Below are positions 27,142 to 35,375 of a stretch of DNA of 64,000 nucleotides, piece by piece (the stretch's first letter is position 1; every line of letters begins with the position of its first letter). The stretch comes from Sulfurovum sp. XGS-02 (GTDB lineage: Bacteria > Campylobacterota > Campylobacteria > Campylobacterales > Sulfurovaceae), in NCBI RefSeq assembly GCF_023213175.1, contig NZ_CP093312.1:1178001-1242000 (forward strand). The letters run 5' to 3'. The notes under the pieces are model-generated. The model saw nothing but the letters and a program-made list of their open reading frames with translations, made no database searches and was not told where the DNA came from. Both the position numbers and the translations under genes were made by a program.

Positions 27142-29772
27142 ATGAGCGAAACGACTAAAAAAGGCTACGATCCTAAAGCCACTGAAGATACATACTACAA
27201 GATCTGGGAAGAGCGCGGATATTTTGAAATAGACGGAAACAAAACGATCCAAGAAGAAGGCAAAAACTTTGCAATCATGATGCCGCCACCAAATGTCACA
27301 GGAAGTCTGCATATCGGTCACGCATTAACATTTACACTTCAGGACATCATTACCCGTTACAAGCGTATGGATGGATTTAAAACACTCTGGCAACCGGGGA
27401 CCGACCATGCCGGTATCGCAACACAAAATGTCGTAGAGAAACAACTCTTGGCAGAAGGAACGACCAAAGAGGCACTGGGTAGAGAAGCTTTCCTTGAGAG
27501 AGTATGGAAGTGGAAAGAGTACTCAGGCGGTACGATCGTTCACCAGATGAGAAAGCTTGGGGTTTCACCTGCTTGGAGCAGAGAGCGTTTCACCATGGAT
27601 GAAGGTCTTAAAGAGGCGGTAAAAGAAGCATTTGTACACCTTTATAACGAAGGTATGATCGTACAGAATAACTATATGGTCAACTGGTGTACACATGACG
27701 GTGCACTCTCGGACATCGAAGTGGAGCACGAAGAGGTAAACGGTAAGTTTTATCATATGAACTACCATTTTGCTGATGGAAGCGGACATGTGACCGTAGC
27801 AACAACTAGACCTGAAACCTATTTTGGTGATACGGCTATCATGGTTCACCCTGATGATGAACGCTATAAAGAGATCATCGGTAAAGAGGTGATCCTACCG
27901 CTTACTGATAGAAAGATAAAGATCATTGCTGATGCGCATGTTGATATGGAGTTTGGTACAGGTATCGTAAAAGTAACCCCTGCACACGACCAGAATGATT
28001 ACGAAGTAGGTAAACGTCATGACCTGGAATTCATTACGGTCTTTGATGAAAAAGGTATCCTCAACGAATACTGCGGTGATTTTGCAGGCATGGAGAGACT
28101 TGAAGCAAGAAAACCGATCGTAGAAAAACTGGAAGCGGAAGGCTACATCGTCAAGATCGAAGATCACCAACACCAGGTAGGACACTGCTACAGATGTAAG
28201 AATATCGTGGAACCATACATCTCCAAACAGTGGTTCGTTAGAAGTGAAGTCGCTAAGAAATCTATCGAAAAGACCTATGCGGGAGAAGCACAGTTCCATC
28301 CTCCTCACTGGCTTAACTCTTACAGAGCATGGATGGATGAGCTAAGAGACTGGTGTATCTCAAGACAGCTTTGGTGGGGACATCGTATCCCTGTATTTTA
28401 CTGTGATGCATGCGGTCATCAGTGGGCTGACAAACACGACAACCCGGAAGCATGCCCTCACTGTTCAAGCACAGAGATCCACCAGGACCCTGATGTACTG
28501 GATACGTGGTTCTCTTCTGCACTTTGGGCCTTCTCTCCACTTGGCTGGGGGAATAACGGTAAGATGGAAGGAACATACAACGACAGTGACCTGGCTGACT
28601 TCTACCCGAACTCGCTACTGATCACAGGGTTTGATATCATGTTTTTCTGGGTAGCGCGTATGATGATGATGGGGGAACACTTCAGAGGTGAGCTTCCGTT
28701 CAAAGATATCTATATGCATGCGCTTGTTCGTGATGAACATGGAGCCAAGATGAGTAAGTCCAAAGGTAACGTTATTGACCCGCTTGATATGGTTGAAGAG
28801 CACTCTGCGGATATTATCAGGTTTACACTGGCATTCCTTGCAGTACAGGGACGTGATATTAAGCTTGGTGCAAAGAACCTTGAACAGTTCAGGAACTTTA
28901 CCAACAAGCTCTATAATGCGAGTAATTTTCTGCAGATGAATGTAGATACGTTTGCTGACCTGAAAGATATAGAGATCACTACGCCGCTTGGTAAATATAT
29001 GCAAAGCCGTCTCTCTCGTGCAGTGGAAGAGGTACGTGAAACGCTGGAAACCTATAAATTCAACGAAGCAGCAACTGCACTCTACCGTTTTGTTTGGAAT
29101 GAATTCTGTGACTGGGGTATCGAGTACTCTAAAGCAAGTAAGGAGTCTATCGCAGAACTTGGTGCGATCTTCAAAGAGACGCTTAAGATGGTCTCTCCTT
29201 TCATGCCGTTCATCTCTGAGTATCTCTACCATAAACTTTCCGGTACTGAGCTGGAAAGCGGTAACTCAGTGATGGTGATGAACTTCCCGAAAGAGGTTCA
29301 ACAAGATGCGAATGCCGAAGCGACGTTTGCTATCATCGAAGAGGCCATCACTGCGATAAGAAGAGCCAAAGTCATTATCGATATGGGTAACTCAAAGATC
29401 GCCAAAGCGTATGTAAAACTTGGAACAAATATCGATACGGATGTGGCAAAGCCGTTTATCCAGAAACTGGCAAAGGTAGAAGAGATCGAATTTGTAGATG
29501 CAAAAGTAGAAAATTCGGTAACAGATGTATCGGATAACCTTGAAGTCTATATTCCGACTGAAGAGATCGACTTGAGTGCGATTATCGGCAAGCTCAGTAA
29601 ACAAAAAGAGAAACTGGAGAAAGAGATACAAAAACTCAGTGGTATGCTCAATAATGAAAAATTCGTGGCCAATGCACCGGAACATGTCATTACAGAGAAC
29701 AAAAAAGCGTTAGAGGATGCAGAGGCCAAAATGGAAAAAGTTCAAAATGAACTTACAGGGTTTGGTGCATAA
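27142..29772 (+). CDS. valS: Valyl-tRNA synthetase
   Basis: 876 residues, the usual bacterial length. It charges tRNA-Val. Class I signatures are PNVTGSLHIGHA (HIGH) and KMSKSKGN (KMSKS). The editing domain contains TTRPETYFGDTAIMVHP. Zinc-binding Cys pairs occur at CYRCKN and in CDACGHQW...CPHCSS. The C-terminal 70 residues form the coiled-coil arm (LSKQKEKLEKEIQKLSGML). It ends in a one-base overlap with the Sel1 gene. Confidence 0.98.
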   Translation: MSETTKKGYDPKATEDTYYKIWEERGYFEIDGNKTIQEEGKNFAIMMPPPNVTGSLHIGHALTFTLQDIITRYKRMDGFKTLWQPGTDHAGIATQNVVEKQLLAEGTTKEALGREAFLERVWKWKEYSGGTIVHQMRKLGVSPAWSRERFTMDEGLKEAVKEAFVHLYNEGMIVQNNYMVNWCTHDGALSDIEVEHEEVNGKFYHMNYHFADGSGHVTVATTRPETYFGDTAIMVHPDDERYKEIIGKEVILPLTDRKIKIIADAHVDMEFGTGIVKVTPAHDQNDYEVGKRHDLEFITVFDEKGILNEYCGDFAGMERLEARKPIVEKLEAEGYIVKIEDHQHQVGHCYRCKNIVEPYISKQWFVRSEVAKKSIEKTYAGEAQFHPPHWLNSYRAWMDELRDWCISRQLWWGHRIPVFYCDACGHQWADKHDNPEACPHCSSTEIHQDPDVLDTWFSSALWAFSPLGWGNNGKMEGTYNDSDLADFYPNSLLITGFDIMFFWVARMMMMGEHFRGELPFKDIYMHALVRDEHGAKMSKSKGNVIDPLDMVEEHSADIIRFTLAFLAVQGRDIKLGAKNLEQFRNFTNKLYNASNFLQMNVDTFADLKDIEITTPLGKYMQSRLSRAVEEVRETLETYKFNEAATALYRFVWNEFCDWGIEYSKASKESIAELGAIFKETLKMVSPFMPFISEYLYHKLSGTELESGNSVMVMNFPKEVQQDANAEATFAIIEEAITAIRRAKVIIDMGNSKIAKAYVKLGTNIDTDVAKPFIQKLAKVEEIEFVDAKVENSVTDVSDNLEVYIPTEEIDLSAIIGKLSKQKEKLEKEIQKLSGMLNNEKFVANAPEHVITENKKALEDAEAKMEKVQNELTGFGA

Positions 29773-30356
29773 TGACTCCTCTAGCACAAGAAGCGTACAA
29801 CGCATTACTCGCAAAAGAATACGATAAGGCTCTTGAACTCTACACTGCTTTGGAAAAACAGAAAGACCCTGTCTCCTACTATTACCTGGGGTACCTCTAT
29901 TTTAGAGGTCTTGGCGTAAATCAGGACACGAAAAAAGCCTTTGACTACTACCTCGATTCTGCAACCAGAGAAGTCCCTTTGGCACAATTTGAAGTAGCAT
30001 TGATGTTGGAAAATGGAGAAGGCTGTGAAAAAAATGAGTCAGAAGCAGCCTTCTGGTATGAAGAAGCGGCAAAAAGAGGCAACATAGATGCCTTTAACAA
30101 TTTGGGTGCCATGTACAAAGAGGGCCGTGGTGTCTACCAGGATTACAAAAAAGCATTCATACTCTTCCATAAAGCAGCACAGGCGGGTAATGCCAAAGCC
30201 CAGTTTAATCTTGGTGCACTTTATGATATGGGATTAGGCTGTGAAGAGGACAAAGAAAAAGCCATAGAGTGGTGTAGAAAAGCTGCCTATCAAGGCCATG
30301 AGATGGCAAAAGGTATCATTAAACGTATGCAGCAGGACGGGCAGATCGTTTTTTAG
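29772..30356 (+). CDS. Sel1-repeat (TPR-like) protein
   Basis: 194 residues made of about four to five Sel1 repeats, for example YYLGYLYFRGLGVNQDTKKAFDYY, FEVALMLENGEGCEKNESEAAFWY, NNLGAMYKEGRGVYQDYKKAF and FNLGALYDMGLGCEEDKEKAIEWC. Cys residues recur at repeat turns. No signal peptide, so probably cytoplasmic and a protein-protein adaptor. Its ATG overlaps the valS stop (TAATG), indicating coupled translation; a functional link to ValS is not known. Confidence 0.9.
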   Translation: MTPLAQEAYNALLAKEYDKALELYTALEKQKDPVSYYYLGYLYFRGLGVNQDTKKAFDYYLDSATREVPLAQFEVALMLENGEGCEKNESEAAFWYEEAAKRGNIDAFNNLGAMYKEGRGVYQDYKKAFILFHKAAQAGNAKAQFNLGALYDMGLGCEEDKEKAIEWCRKAAYQGHEMAKGIIKRMQQDGQIVF

Positions 30357-30418
30357 ATCACCATCAATTCTTACTACTTTCATAAAAAATATATCGAAGA
30401 AAAATTTATACATTATTT

Positions 30419-30444
30419 ATGCAGGATGCTTAAGCACCCTGCAT
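30419..30444 (-). terminator. Inverted repeat downstream of the first DUF4382 gene
   Basis: A 26-bp inverted repeat (ATGCAGGGTGCTT/AAGCATCCTGCAT as read on the minus strand). Minus-strand RNA pairs fully with one G-U wobble, whereas plus-strand RNA would have an A-C mismatch. It therefore fits the end of the minus-strand DUF4382 transcript better than valS-sel1. The U-tract is poor and begins about 12 nt later. Confidence 0.45.
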
Positions 30445-30451
30445 AGTCATA

Positions 30452-31300
30452 TTATAGAGCTTGGATATCTATATCCTGAGTTTCTTTTACGTTTTCTGTT
30501 ATAACAACATCTTGAACAGTACCAAGCACAATTGGGTTTTCACCATTCACATCAAACTCTACTACAACAAGGTCGTATGTACCAGCAGCCAACCATGCCA
30601 ATGTATACTTACCATCCGTTGCATCACTGCTTGTTGCTGCATTAGCGAAATCATTTGCTTTCTCATCAGCTTCAATAAAAGTGTCATTCGCATAAGCATA
30701 GACAATTACTGTAGTGTTTCCGTCAACATTAGCTACTGTTCCGGATACTTCACCTACTTGAGAGTTATCAACGATCTTGATAGTTGGTTTGAGTTTATAT
30801 CCTTTATTTTCAAGTACAAGTGATTTTCTTAGATCAAAATCTGCAGTAATATTGATATCTCCACCTGCAGGAACAACAAACCCACCTACAACTTTTTCTA
30901 TCTGACTAGGAACAGTCAATGTTTCGTTAATATCTCCTGCCAATTCAATAAATGTTTTAGCTGGATTAATGATAAAACGTATTTGATTGATTCTACCAAC
31001 AGGGAGTTCAGTCTGAGCTGTAAGCAGTGTACTATTTCCATCTTGTAGGTCAAGAAGGTTGATCACTCTGGTTTCATTAAGCTCTTCTACCACCCACTGA
31101 GATCCTGCAGGTTTATAGTGTACTGCATCAAAAGCTACATGTACACCCAGTACATTCTCATCATCAACCGGTGCATCCGTGATGTTCATTGTCGCTGTTC
31201 CTGAAGTAATATCTGATGTGCTACCGCCGCCACATCCTGTAATAAATGTCATAAGTGTGAACGATACTATCATACCGATCAGAGTGTGAAATCTTTTCAT
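30452..31300 (-). CDS. DUF4382 lipoprotein, paralogue 1
   Basis: 282 residues. The signal MKRFHTLIGMIVSFTLMTFITGCGGG ends in a lipobox Cys, so it is exported and lipidated. The DUF4382 domain follows (ATMNITDAPVDDENVLGVHVAFDAVHY, INLLDLQDGNSTLLTAQTELPVGRINQIRFII). The C-terminal part is a beta-sandwich, carboxypeptidase-regulatory-like (GKYTLAWLAAGTYDLVV). Function unknown; such proteins are surface or periplasmic. It is clearly paralogous to the gene at 31758-32678. The mRNA leader contains two c-di-GMP-I riboswitches in tandem; AAGGAT lies 6 nt before the ATG. Confidence 0.9.
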   Translation of the reverse strand: MKRFHTLIGMIVSFTLMTFITGCGGGSTSDITSGTATMNITDAPVDDENVLGVHVAFDAVHYKPAGSQWVVEELNETRVINLLDLQDGNSTLLTAQTELPVGRINQIRFIINPAKTFIELAGDINETLTVPSQIEKVVGGFVVPAGGDINITADFDLRKSLVLENKGYKLKPTIKIVDNSQVGEVSGTVANVDGNTTVIVYAYANDTFIEADEKANDFANAATSSDATDGKYTLAWLAAGTYDLVVVEFDVNGENPIVLGTVQDVVITENVKETQDIDIQAL

Positions 31301-31354
31301 AAATATCCTTGTGTCATTGAATGTTGCAGTTTCACAAAAGAAATAAATTCATTT

Positions 31355-31426
31355 TGGTAGTCTGGCGATCTTAGTGTTAAGACCCATGACTTTCCGTCCT
31401 TGCTTCACAGCAAGTTTGGCACAACA
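31355..31426 (-). promoter_or_regulatory. c-di-GMP-I (GEMM-I) riboswitch A, proximal copy for DUF4382-1
   Basis: On the minus strand the element reads CCAAA, then a stem CTTGCT/AGCAAG closed by a GTGA (GNRA) tetraloop, then GGACGGAAAG, then a stem GGTCTTA/TAAGATC with loop ACAC, then CGCCAG. This order matches the GEMM-I consensus (GNRA-capped P2, GGACGCAAAGCC junction, receptor stem). Compared with the other copies, the fifth pair of the GNRA stem is C-G instead of U-G, a compensatory change. The G expected for c-di-GMP recognition upstream of CAAA is kept. It lies about 55 nt before the start codon; no U-tract follows, so translational control is more likely than termination. Confidence 0.88.
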
Positions 31427-31507
31427 AAATAGGGTTGAATAAATAATATTTGAAGTTAAAACAGGTAGAGAAAAGACAGCATCGTACATCATACACTCGT
31501 ATGGTAT

Positions 31508-31580
31508 TTGGCAACCTGGCGATCTTACTTCATAAGACCCATGGCTTTCCGTCCTTGCTTCACAACAAGTTTGGCACAAC
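31508..31580 (-). promoter_or_regulatory. c-di-GMP-I (GEMM-I) riboswitch B, distal copy for DUF4382-1
   Basis: Same architecture as copy A, about 80 nt further upstream in the same leader: CTTGTT/AGCAAG with GTGA loop, GGACGGAAAGCC, GGTCTTA/TAAGATC with loop TGAAG, then CGCCAGGTTGCC. The 3' end is closer to the consensus (GGTTGCC) than in copy A (GACTACC). Two aptamers in series would be expected to sharpen the response to c-di-GMP. Confidence 0.9.
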
Positions 31581-31622
31581 AAATAGTATTTAAAATATCT
31601 CTTAAACGTATAAAACGTGCTT

Positions 31623-31628
31623 ATTATA
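31623..31628 (-). promoter_or_regulatory. -10 box for the DUF4382-1 riboswitch leader
   Basis: TATAAT on the minus strand, about 43 nt upstream of riboswitch B. The same spacing relation (TATAAT, then about 30-45 nt, then an aptamer) is seen before the other two riboswitch leaders. Confidence 0.5.
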
Positions 31629-31726
31629 TAAGATAATTGATTAAATAGCTCTTGAGTAGGGAAAGATACGAATGAAGATATACCTGAAAGTATCATGTGG
31701 TGTAGATCAAGATCTATTTATTGAAT

Positions 31727-31749
31727 TCCCCACTTTTAACAAGTGGGGA
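31727..31749 (-). terminator. Hairpin downstream of the second DUF4382 gene
   Basis: A 9-bp stem TCCCCACTT/AAGTGGGGA with a 5-nt loop lies 9 nt after the stop of the 31758-32678 gene. The following minus-strand sequence is A/T-rich (AATTCAATAAATAG) but lacks a long U run, so it is a moderate terminator candidate. Confidence 0.5.
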
Positions 31750-31757
31750 TTGTCTGC

Positions 31758-32678
31758 CTAAGGGAGTGTAGTTAATATTGTTTCGTCCGTAATATCTTGC
31801 GTTGTTGTTTCACCTGGCAATACAACGATATCATTCAAGTATCCTAAGATGTCTTTAAATGTACCATTAACATCCTGTGAAGTGACTACAAGATCATATG
31901 TACCTATAGTGAGCCATGGCAACGTATAGCTTCCATCTGTAGCATCCGTACTTAAAATTGCTTTCCCAAAATTATTGGTTGCATTTGATTCATTAGAATC
32001 CCAGCTTCCATCTTCATAAGCATAAACAATTACAGATGAAACATTTTCATCTAGATTCAATGTCATTGTACCATTGATCTCACCTACTTCTATATTATCA
32101 ATGATCTTGATAGTAGGATTTAACTTATAGGTAACGTTTACATTCTTCTTAACATTTCCGGTCACAGTCACAGATTTTCTTACATCAAAGTCTGCTGTAA
32201 CATTCACCGTTCCACCTGCTGGTATCGTAAATCCTCCGATTGCTTTGTATCCTGTTTGATCACCGCTTGGAACTTCTAAAGGTTGCATACCTCCGACTAC
32301 CAGATCAACATAACACTCATTTGTGTTGATTACAAAACGTACATGATCTATCTCTCCTGCTGGTAACTCAACTTTATTTAAAAGTGTCGTGTTTCCGTCT
32401 TGCAGATCAAGTAAATTAATGGTTCTTGATTCATTCAGGTCCACATCTTTCCACCCCTCACTGCTATCTGCATATTGGTAACGTATCGCATCAAAAGTAA
32501 CATACACACCTTTTACGTTTTTATCATCCGTAGGTGCATCTGTAAGACGTAGAGCAACTGTCCCTGTACTGGCGGTACTATCAGTAGTATCATTAATGAT
32601 ATCACTTCCACATCCGGAGATGAGTGTCATAAGTGTGAACGATAGAAGTATACCGATCAGAGTGTGAAATCTTTTCAT
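31758..32678 (-). CDS. DUF4382 lipoprotein, paralogue 2
   Basis: 306 residues. The signal MKRFHTLIGILLSFTLMTLISGCG is nearly identical to that of paralogue 1, with the lipobox Cys at the end. The domain order is also the same: VALRLTDAPTDDKNVKGVYVTFDAIRY, INLLDLQDGNTTLLNKVELPAGEIDHVRFVI, then the beta-sandwich ending in DGSYTLPWLTIGTYDLVV. Sequence identity is moderate after the signal, so the duplication is not recent, yet the leaders kept the same two-riboswitch design. The start at 32678 has AAGGAT 6 nt upstream; the frame extends to 32723 but without support. Confidence 0.9.
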   Translation of the reverse strand: MKRFHTLIGILLSFTLMTLISGCGSDIINDTTDSTASTGTVALRLTDAPTDDKNVKGVYVTFDAIRYQYADSSEGWKDVDLNESRTINLLDLQDGNTTLLNKVELPAGEIDHVRFVINTNECYVDLVVGGMQPLEVPSGDQTGYKAIGGFTIPAGGTVNVTADFDVRKSVTVTGNVKKNVNVTYKLNPTIKIIDNIEVGEINGTMTLNLDENVSSVIVYAYEDGSWDSNESNATNNFGKAILSTDATDGSYTLPWLTIGTYDLVVTSQDVNGTFKDILGYLNDIVVLPGETTTQDITDETILTTLP

Positions 32679-32724
32679 AAATATCCTTTTTAATTGGATG
32701 TTGCACAAAAGAAGTAAATTCATT

Positions 32725-32797
32725 TTGGCAGCCTGGCGATCTTCCTATTGAAGACCCATAGCTTTCCGTCCTTGCTTCACAACAAGTTTGGCACAAC
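32725..32797 (-). promoter_or_regulatory. c-di-GMP-I (GEMM-I) riboswitch C, proximal copy for DUF4382-2
   Basis: CCAAA, stem CTTGTT/AGCAAG with GTGA loop, GGACGGAAAG, then receptor stem GGTCTTC/GAAGATC with loop AATAG. The innermost pair is C-G here and A-U in copies A, B and D, a covariation that supports the fold. It ends about 47 nt before the start codon. Confidence 0.9.
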
Positions 32798-32872
32798 AAA
32801 ATAAGTTTGAATTAAATAGAATTTGCAGGCAGCACAAGTAGAAAAAGCACAACAATACACGGGTATTGTTAT

Positions 32873-32944
32873 TTGGCAACCTGGCGATCTTAGAGCTAAG
32901 ACCCATGGCTTTCCGTCCTTGCTTCACAACAAGTTTGGCACAAC
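32873..32944 (-). promoter_or_regulatory. c-di-GMP-I (GEMM-I) riboswitch D, distal copy for DUF4382-2
   Basis: CCAAA, CTTGTT/AGCAAG with GTGA loop, GGACGGAAAGCC, GGTCTTA/TAAGATC with loop GCTC, CGCCAGGTTGCC. It is the distal member of the second tandem pair, separated from copy C by about 75 nt, as in the first pair. Confidence 0.9.
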
Positions 32945-32983
32945 AAATAATATTTAAGAATCTCTTTCCTATATAACATGACC

Positions 32984-32989
32984 ATTATA
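32984..32989 (-). promoter_or_regulatory. -10 box for the DUF4382-2 riboswitch leader
   Basis: TATAAT on the minus strand, about 40 nt upstream of riboswitch D. Confidence 0.5.
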
Positions 32990-33063
32990 TATAATGAAAA
33001 ATTAGATACATCTTTAATGATCTAAATTATGAAATGGAGATAAAAATCTAAGAATTTCAGTAA

Positions 33064-35325
33064 CTATTTTAAAAATTGTTCAGTAAATTCTTCTGCATCA
33101 ACAGCTTTGGAGAAATGATACCCTTGATACCTAAGTTTTGGATCTAGTTCTTTAAGCATCTCTTGTTGATGTGCATTTTCAATACCTTCTATAACAATGT
33201 TATAGTCGAATTGTCGTCCTATATCCAAGATACTTGAAATAAGATGTACTTCTTTAGGGGCGGTTTCTATATTTTTTATAAATTCTTTATCTATTTTCAA
33301 TGTATGGAATGAAAGCTTCTTGAGATAAGATAAAGAAGAGTAGCCTATACCAAAATCATCAATGGCACATCTAACTCCTTCTCTACGTAATTCATTAATG
33401 ACATCTTCAGTATTATCAAAATTATCGATCAGTGATCTTTCTGTGATCTCTATCATAATGTCTTGAGTCTTCAGTCCATACTCTGCTAACTTTTTCAGGA
33501 ATTCTCTAGCAAAATCATGTTCTACAAATTGCTGTGCATTGACATTCATCGAAATATACTCAAGGTTCCATCTATTCTCTTTTTTCCACTGAGATATATG
33601 CTGACATACATTGTCAAGAACCCACCATGTAATATGTGAAAGTAGTCCCGCTTTAATGGCCAATGGTATAAAATCCTGTGGTGACAAGAATCCTCTAGTC
33701 GGATGTTCCCAACGTATAAGTGCTTCAGCAGAACTCACGACATTACCATCAATAGAAACTACGGGTTGATACATAAGACCCAACTGATCTTTTTTGACTG
33801 CATAGGCCAGATCATGCTGAAGTATAAAGAGCTCTTTTTGTTGTTTATCCAAAGATGAATCATAATATGCAACATGTCCATTCTCTATCTTTGCCTGATA
33901 CATAGAGAGATCAGCATATCTTATGATCTCGTCGGTATTTGTATAAGTAGGTTCCATAAGAACAATTCCTATACTTGATTTGATATGTAAATGCATCTCT
34001 TGTATAATAAATGGTTCTATGAACAGATCCTGTATCTCACGGGAAAACTCTTCAGCTTCTTTATGTGCTATATTTTTATCTTCTGATACATGTGGAATGA
34101 TAACGATAAACTCATCTCCCCCTAATCTGCTTACCATACGATCATCTCCTAAAAGATAGGTCAAACGTTTTGAAACCGCAAGCAATACATCATCCCCAAC
34201 TTGATGCCCCAAAGAGTCATTAATGCTTTTAAACTGATTAAGGTCAAGATAAAAAAGTATGGAAAAATGCGTTTGATGTTCTACACTCGTTACAAGCTGC
34301 TCAATATAGTTCCTAAAACCTCTACGGTTAAACAAACCGGTAAGTACATCATGCTGCACCATATATTCAAGTTCTGTTAAGGCAACATGTTCATTCGTTT
34401 TATCCTCTATCATACCTACGCCGCCCAAAATATTATTATCCAAGTCAGTAAAAGAAAACATTTTTGCATCTATCCAAAACGACTTGTTCTTAAGAGATAT
34501 ATAAGGACCTTCATAGGACTCTGTACCCTCAGTAATGGCCCTTTCTAATACTTTTACTATATCTCTGTCCGGAAGCAGATGAAGATCCATTCCTATGAGT
34601 TCACCTTGATCATATTCAAATAGTTTATTTAACTGTTCATTACACTCCAATACCTTTAGATCTTTATCATAGGTAAAGATACCAAGCGGTGCATTTTTAA
34701 AGAGACTGTTTAAAAGCATATGTTCCGATTGCAAGACATTAAAAGCATTTTTTTGTTGATACATATTATAGAGATTGATCACTTGTGCAAGAAAATACAG
34801 GATCAATGAAATTGTAAGTACGATATGCAAAGGTGTATCATAAAGAAATGCCATAGTAGAAATAAGAGGCAGTAAAAGAATAGCTGAATACATGATGTTC
34901 AGCCGTGCATCTACCGATAAAGAGACTGTAGAACCTAAAGAGAGGCCTACGAGCACTGCAACGATATAAAGTTGATAGTAGTGATCCACCTGATGGATAA
35001 AAATAAAACCTAATGTTGAGAAAATAAGTGCAGTCAATATGGCATTAAAGACAAATTTCTTATACCATAAGGCCATAGAGTATTTTTTAGGATTATGTTT
35101 AAAGCTATAGGCAGAATAAAGTCTATATCCCATCAAAAGCATCAAACTCAGTGCCCATGCCAGAATAGTTCCATCAAGTATTGGGTATAAAGCGATCATG
35201 ATTAAAATAGCTAACAATATAATAACCAGGAGTGCTCTGGTTGAAAGTGTATAGAGTGCGATGATCACAGAGTCATCAACCGTTTGAAGCTCTTTTATTG
35301 ACAAGAATAATCTTTTTAAATTCAT
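33064..35325 (-). CDS. Membrane PAS-GGDEF-EAL protein (c-di-GMP turnover)
   Basis: About 753 residues: six to seven N-terminal membrane helices (about 25-200), a PAS domain (about 210-330), GGDEF (about 335-490) and EAL (about 505-750). The GGDEF domain has intact RLGGDEF and no RxxD inhibitory site five residues before it. The EAL residues look complete: AEALIRW, MNVNAQQF, IEITER, AIDDFGIGYSSL, LKIDKEF and IEGIE. It may therefore both make and hydrolyse c-di-GMP, with the phosphodiesterase side well supported. It lies directly upstream, on the same strand, of the riboswitch-controlled DUF4382 genes. The start is uncertain; MNLKRLFL is preferred but lacks a strong RBS. Confidence 0.92.
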   Translation of the reverse strand: MNLKRLFLSIKELQTVDDSVIIALYTLSTRALLVIILLAILIMIALYPILDGTILAWALSLMLLMGYRLYSAYSFKHNPKKYSMALWYKKFVFNAILTALIFSTLGFIFIHQVDHYYQLYIVAVLVGLSLGSTVSLSVDARLNIMYSAILLLPLISTMAFLYDTPLHIVLTISLILYFLAQVINLYNMYQQKNAFNVLQSEHMLLNSLFKNAPLGIFTYDKDLKVLECNEQLNKLFEYDQGELIGMDLHLLPDRDIVKVLERAITEGTESYEGPYISLKNKSFWIDAKMFSFTDLDNNILGGVGMIEDKTNEHVALTELEYMVQHDVLTGLFNRRGFRNYIEQLVTSVEHQTHFSILFYLDLNQFKSINDSLGHQVGDDVLLAVSKRLTYLLGDDRMVSRLGGDEFIVIIPHVSEDKNIAHKEAEEFSREIQDLFIEPFIIQEMHLHIKSSIGIVLMEPTYTNTDEIIRYADLSMYQAKIENGHVAYYDSSLDKQQKELFILQHDLAYAVKKDQLGLMYQPVVSIDGNVVSSAEALIRWEHPTRGFLSPQDFIPLAIKAGLLSHITWWVLDNVCQHISQWKKENRWNLEYISMNVNAQQFVEHDFAREFLKKLAEYGLKTQDIMIEITERSLIDNFDNTEDVINELRREGVRCAIDDFGIGYSSLSYLKKLSFHTLKIDKEFIKNIETAPKEVHLISSILDIGRQFDYNIVIEGIENAHQQEMLKELDPKLRYQGYHFSKAVDAEEFTEQFLK

Positions 35326-35375
35326 ACAGCATTGTAGCATGAAACCCTAACAACTTGAGTATATTTTATGCTATT

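Noticed and set aside
31355-32944. The tandem 70-bp copies as a CRISPR-like array
   Set aside because: Only two copies per site, repeat length about 70 with imperfect identity, intervals of about 75-80 nt, and no cas genes.
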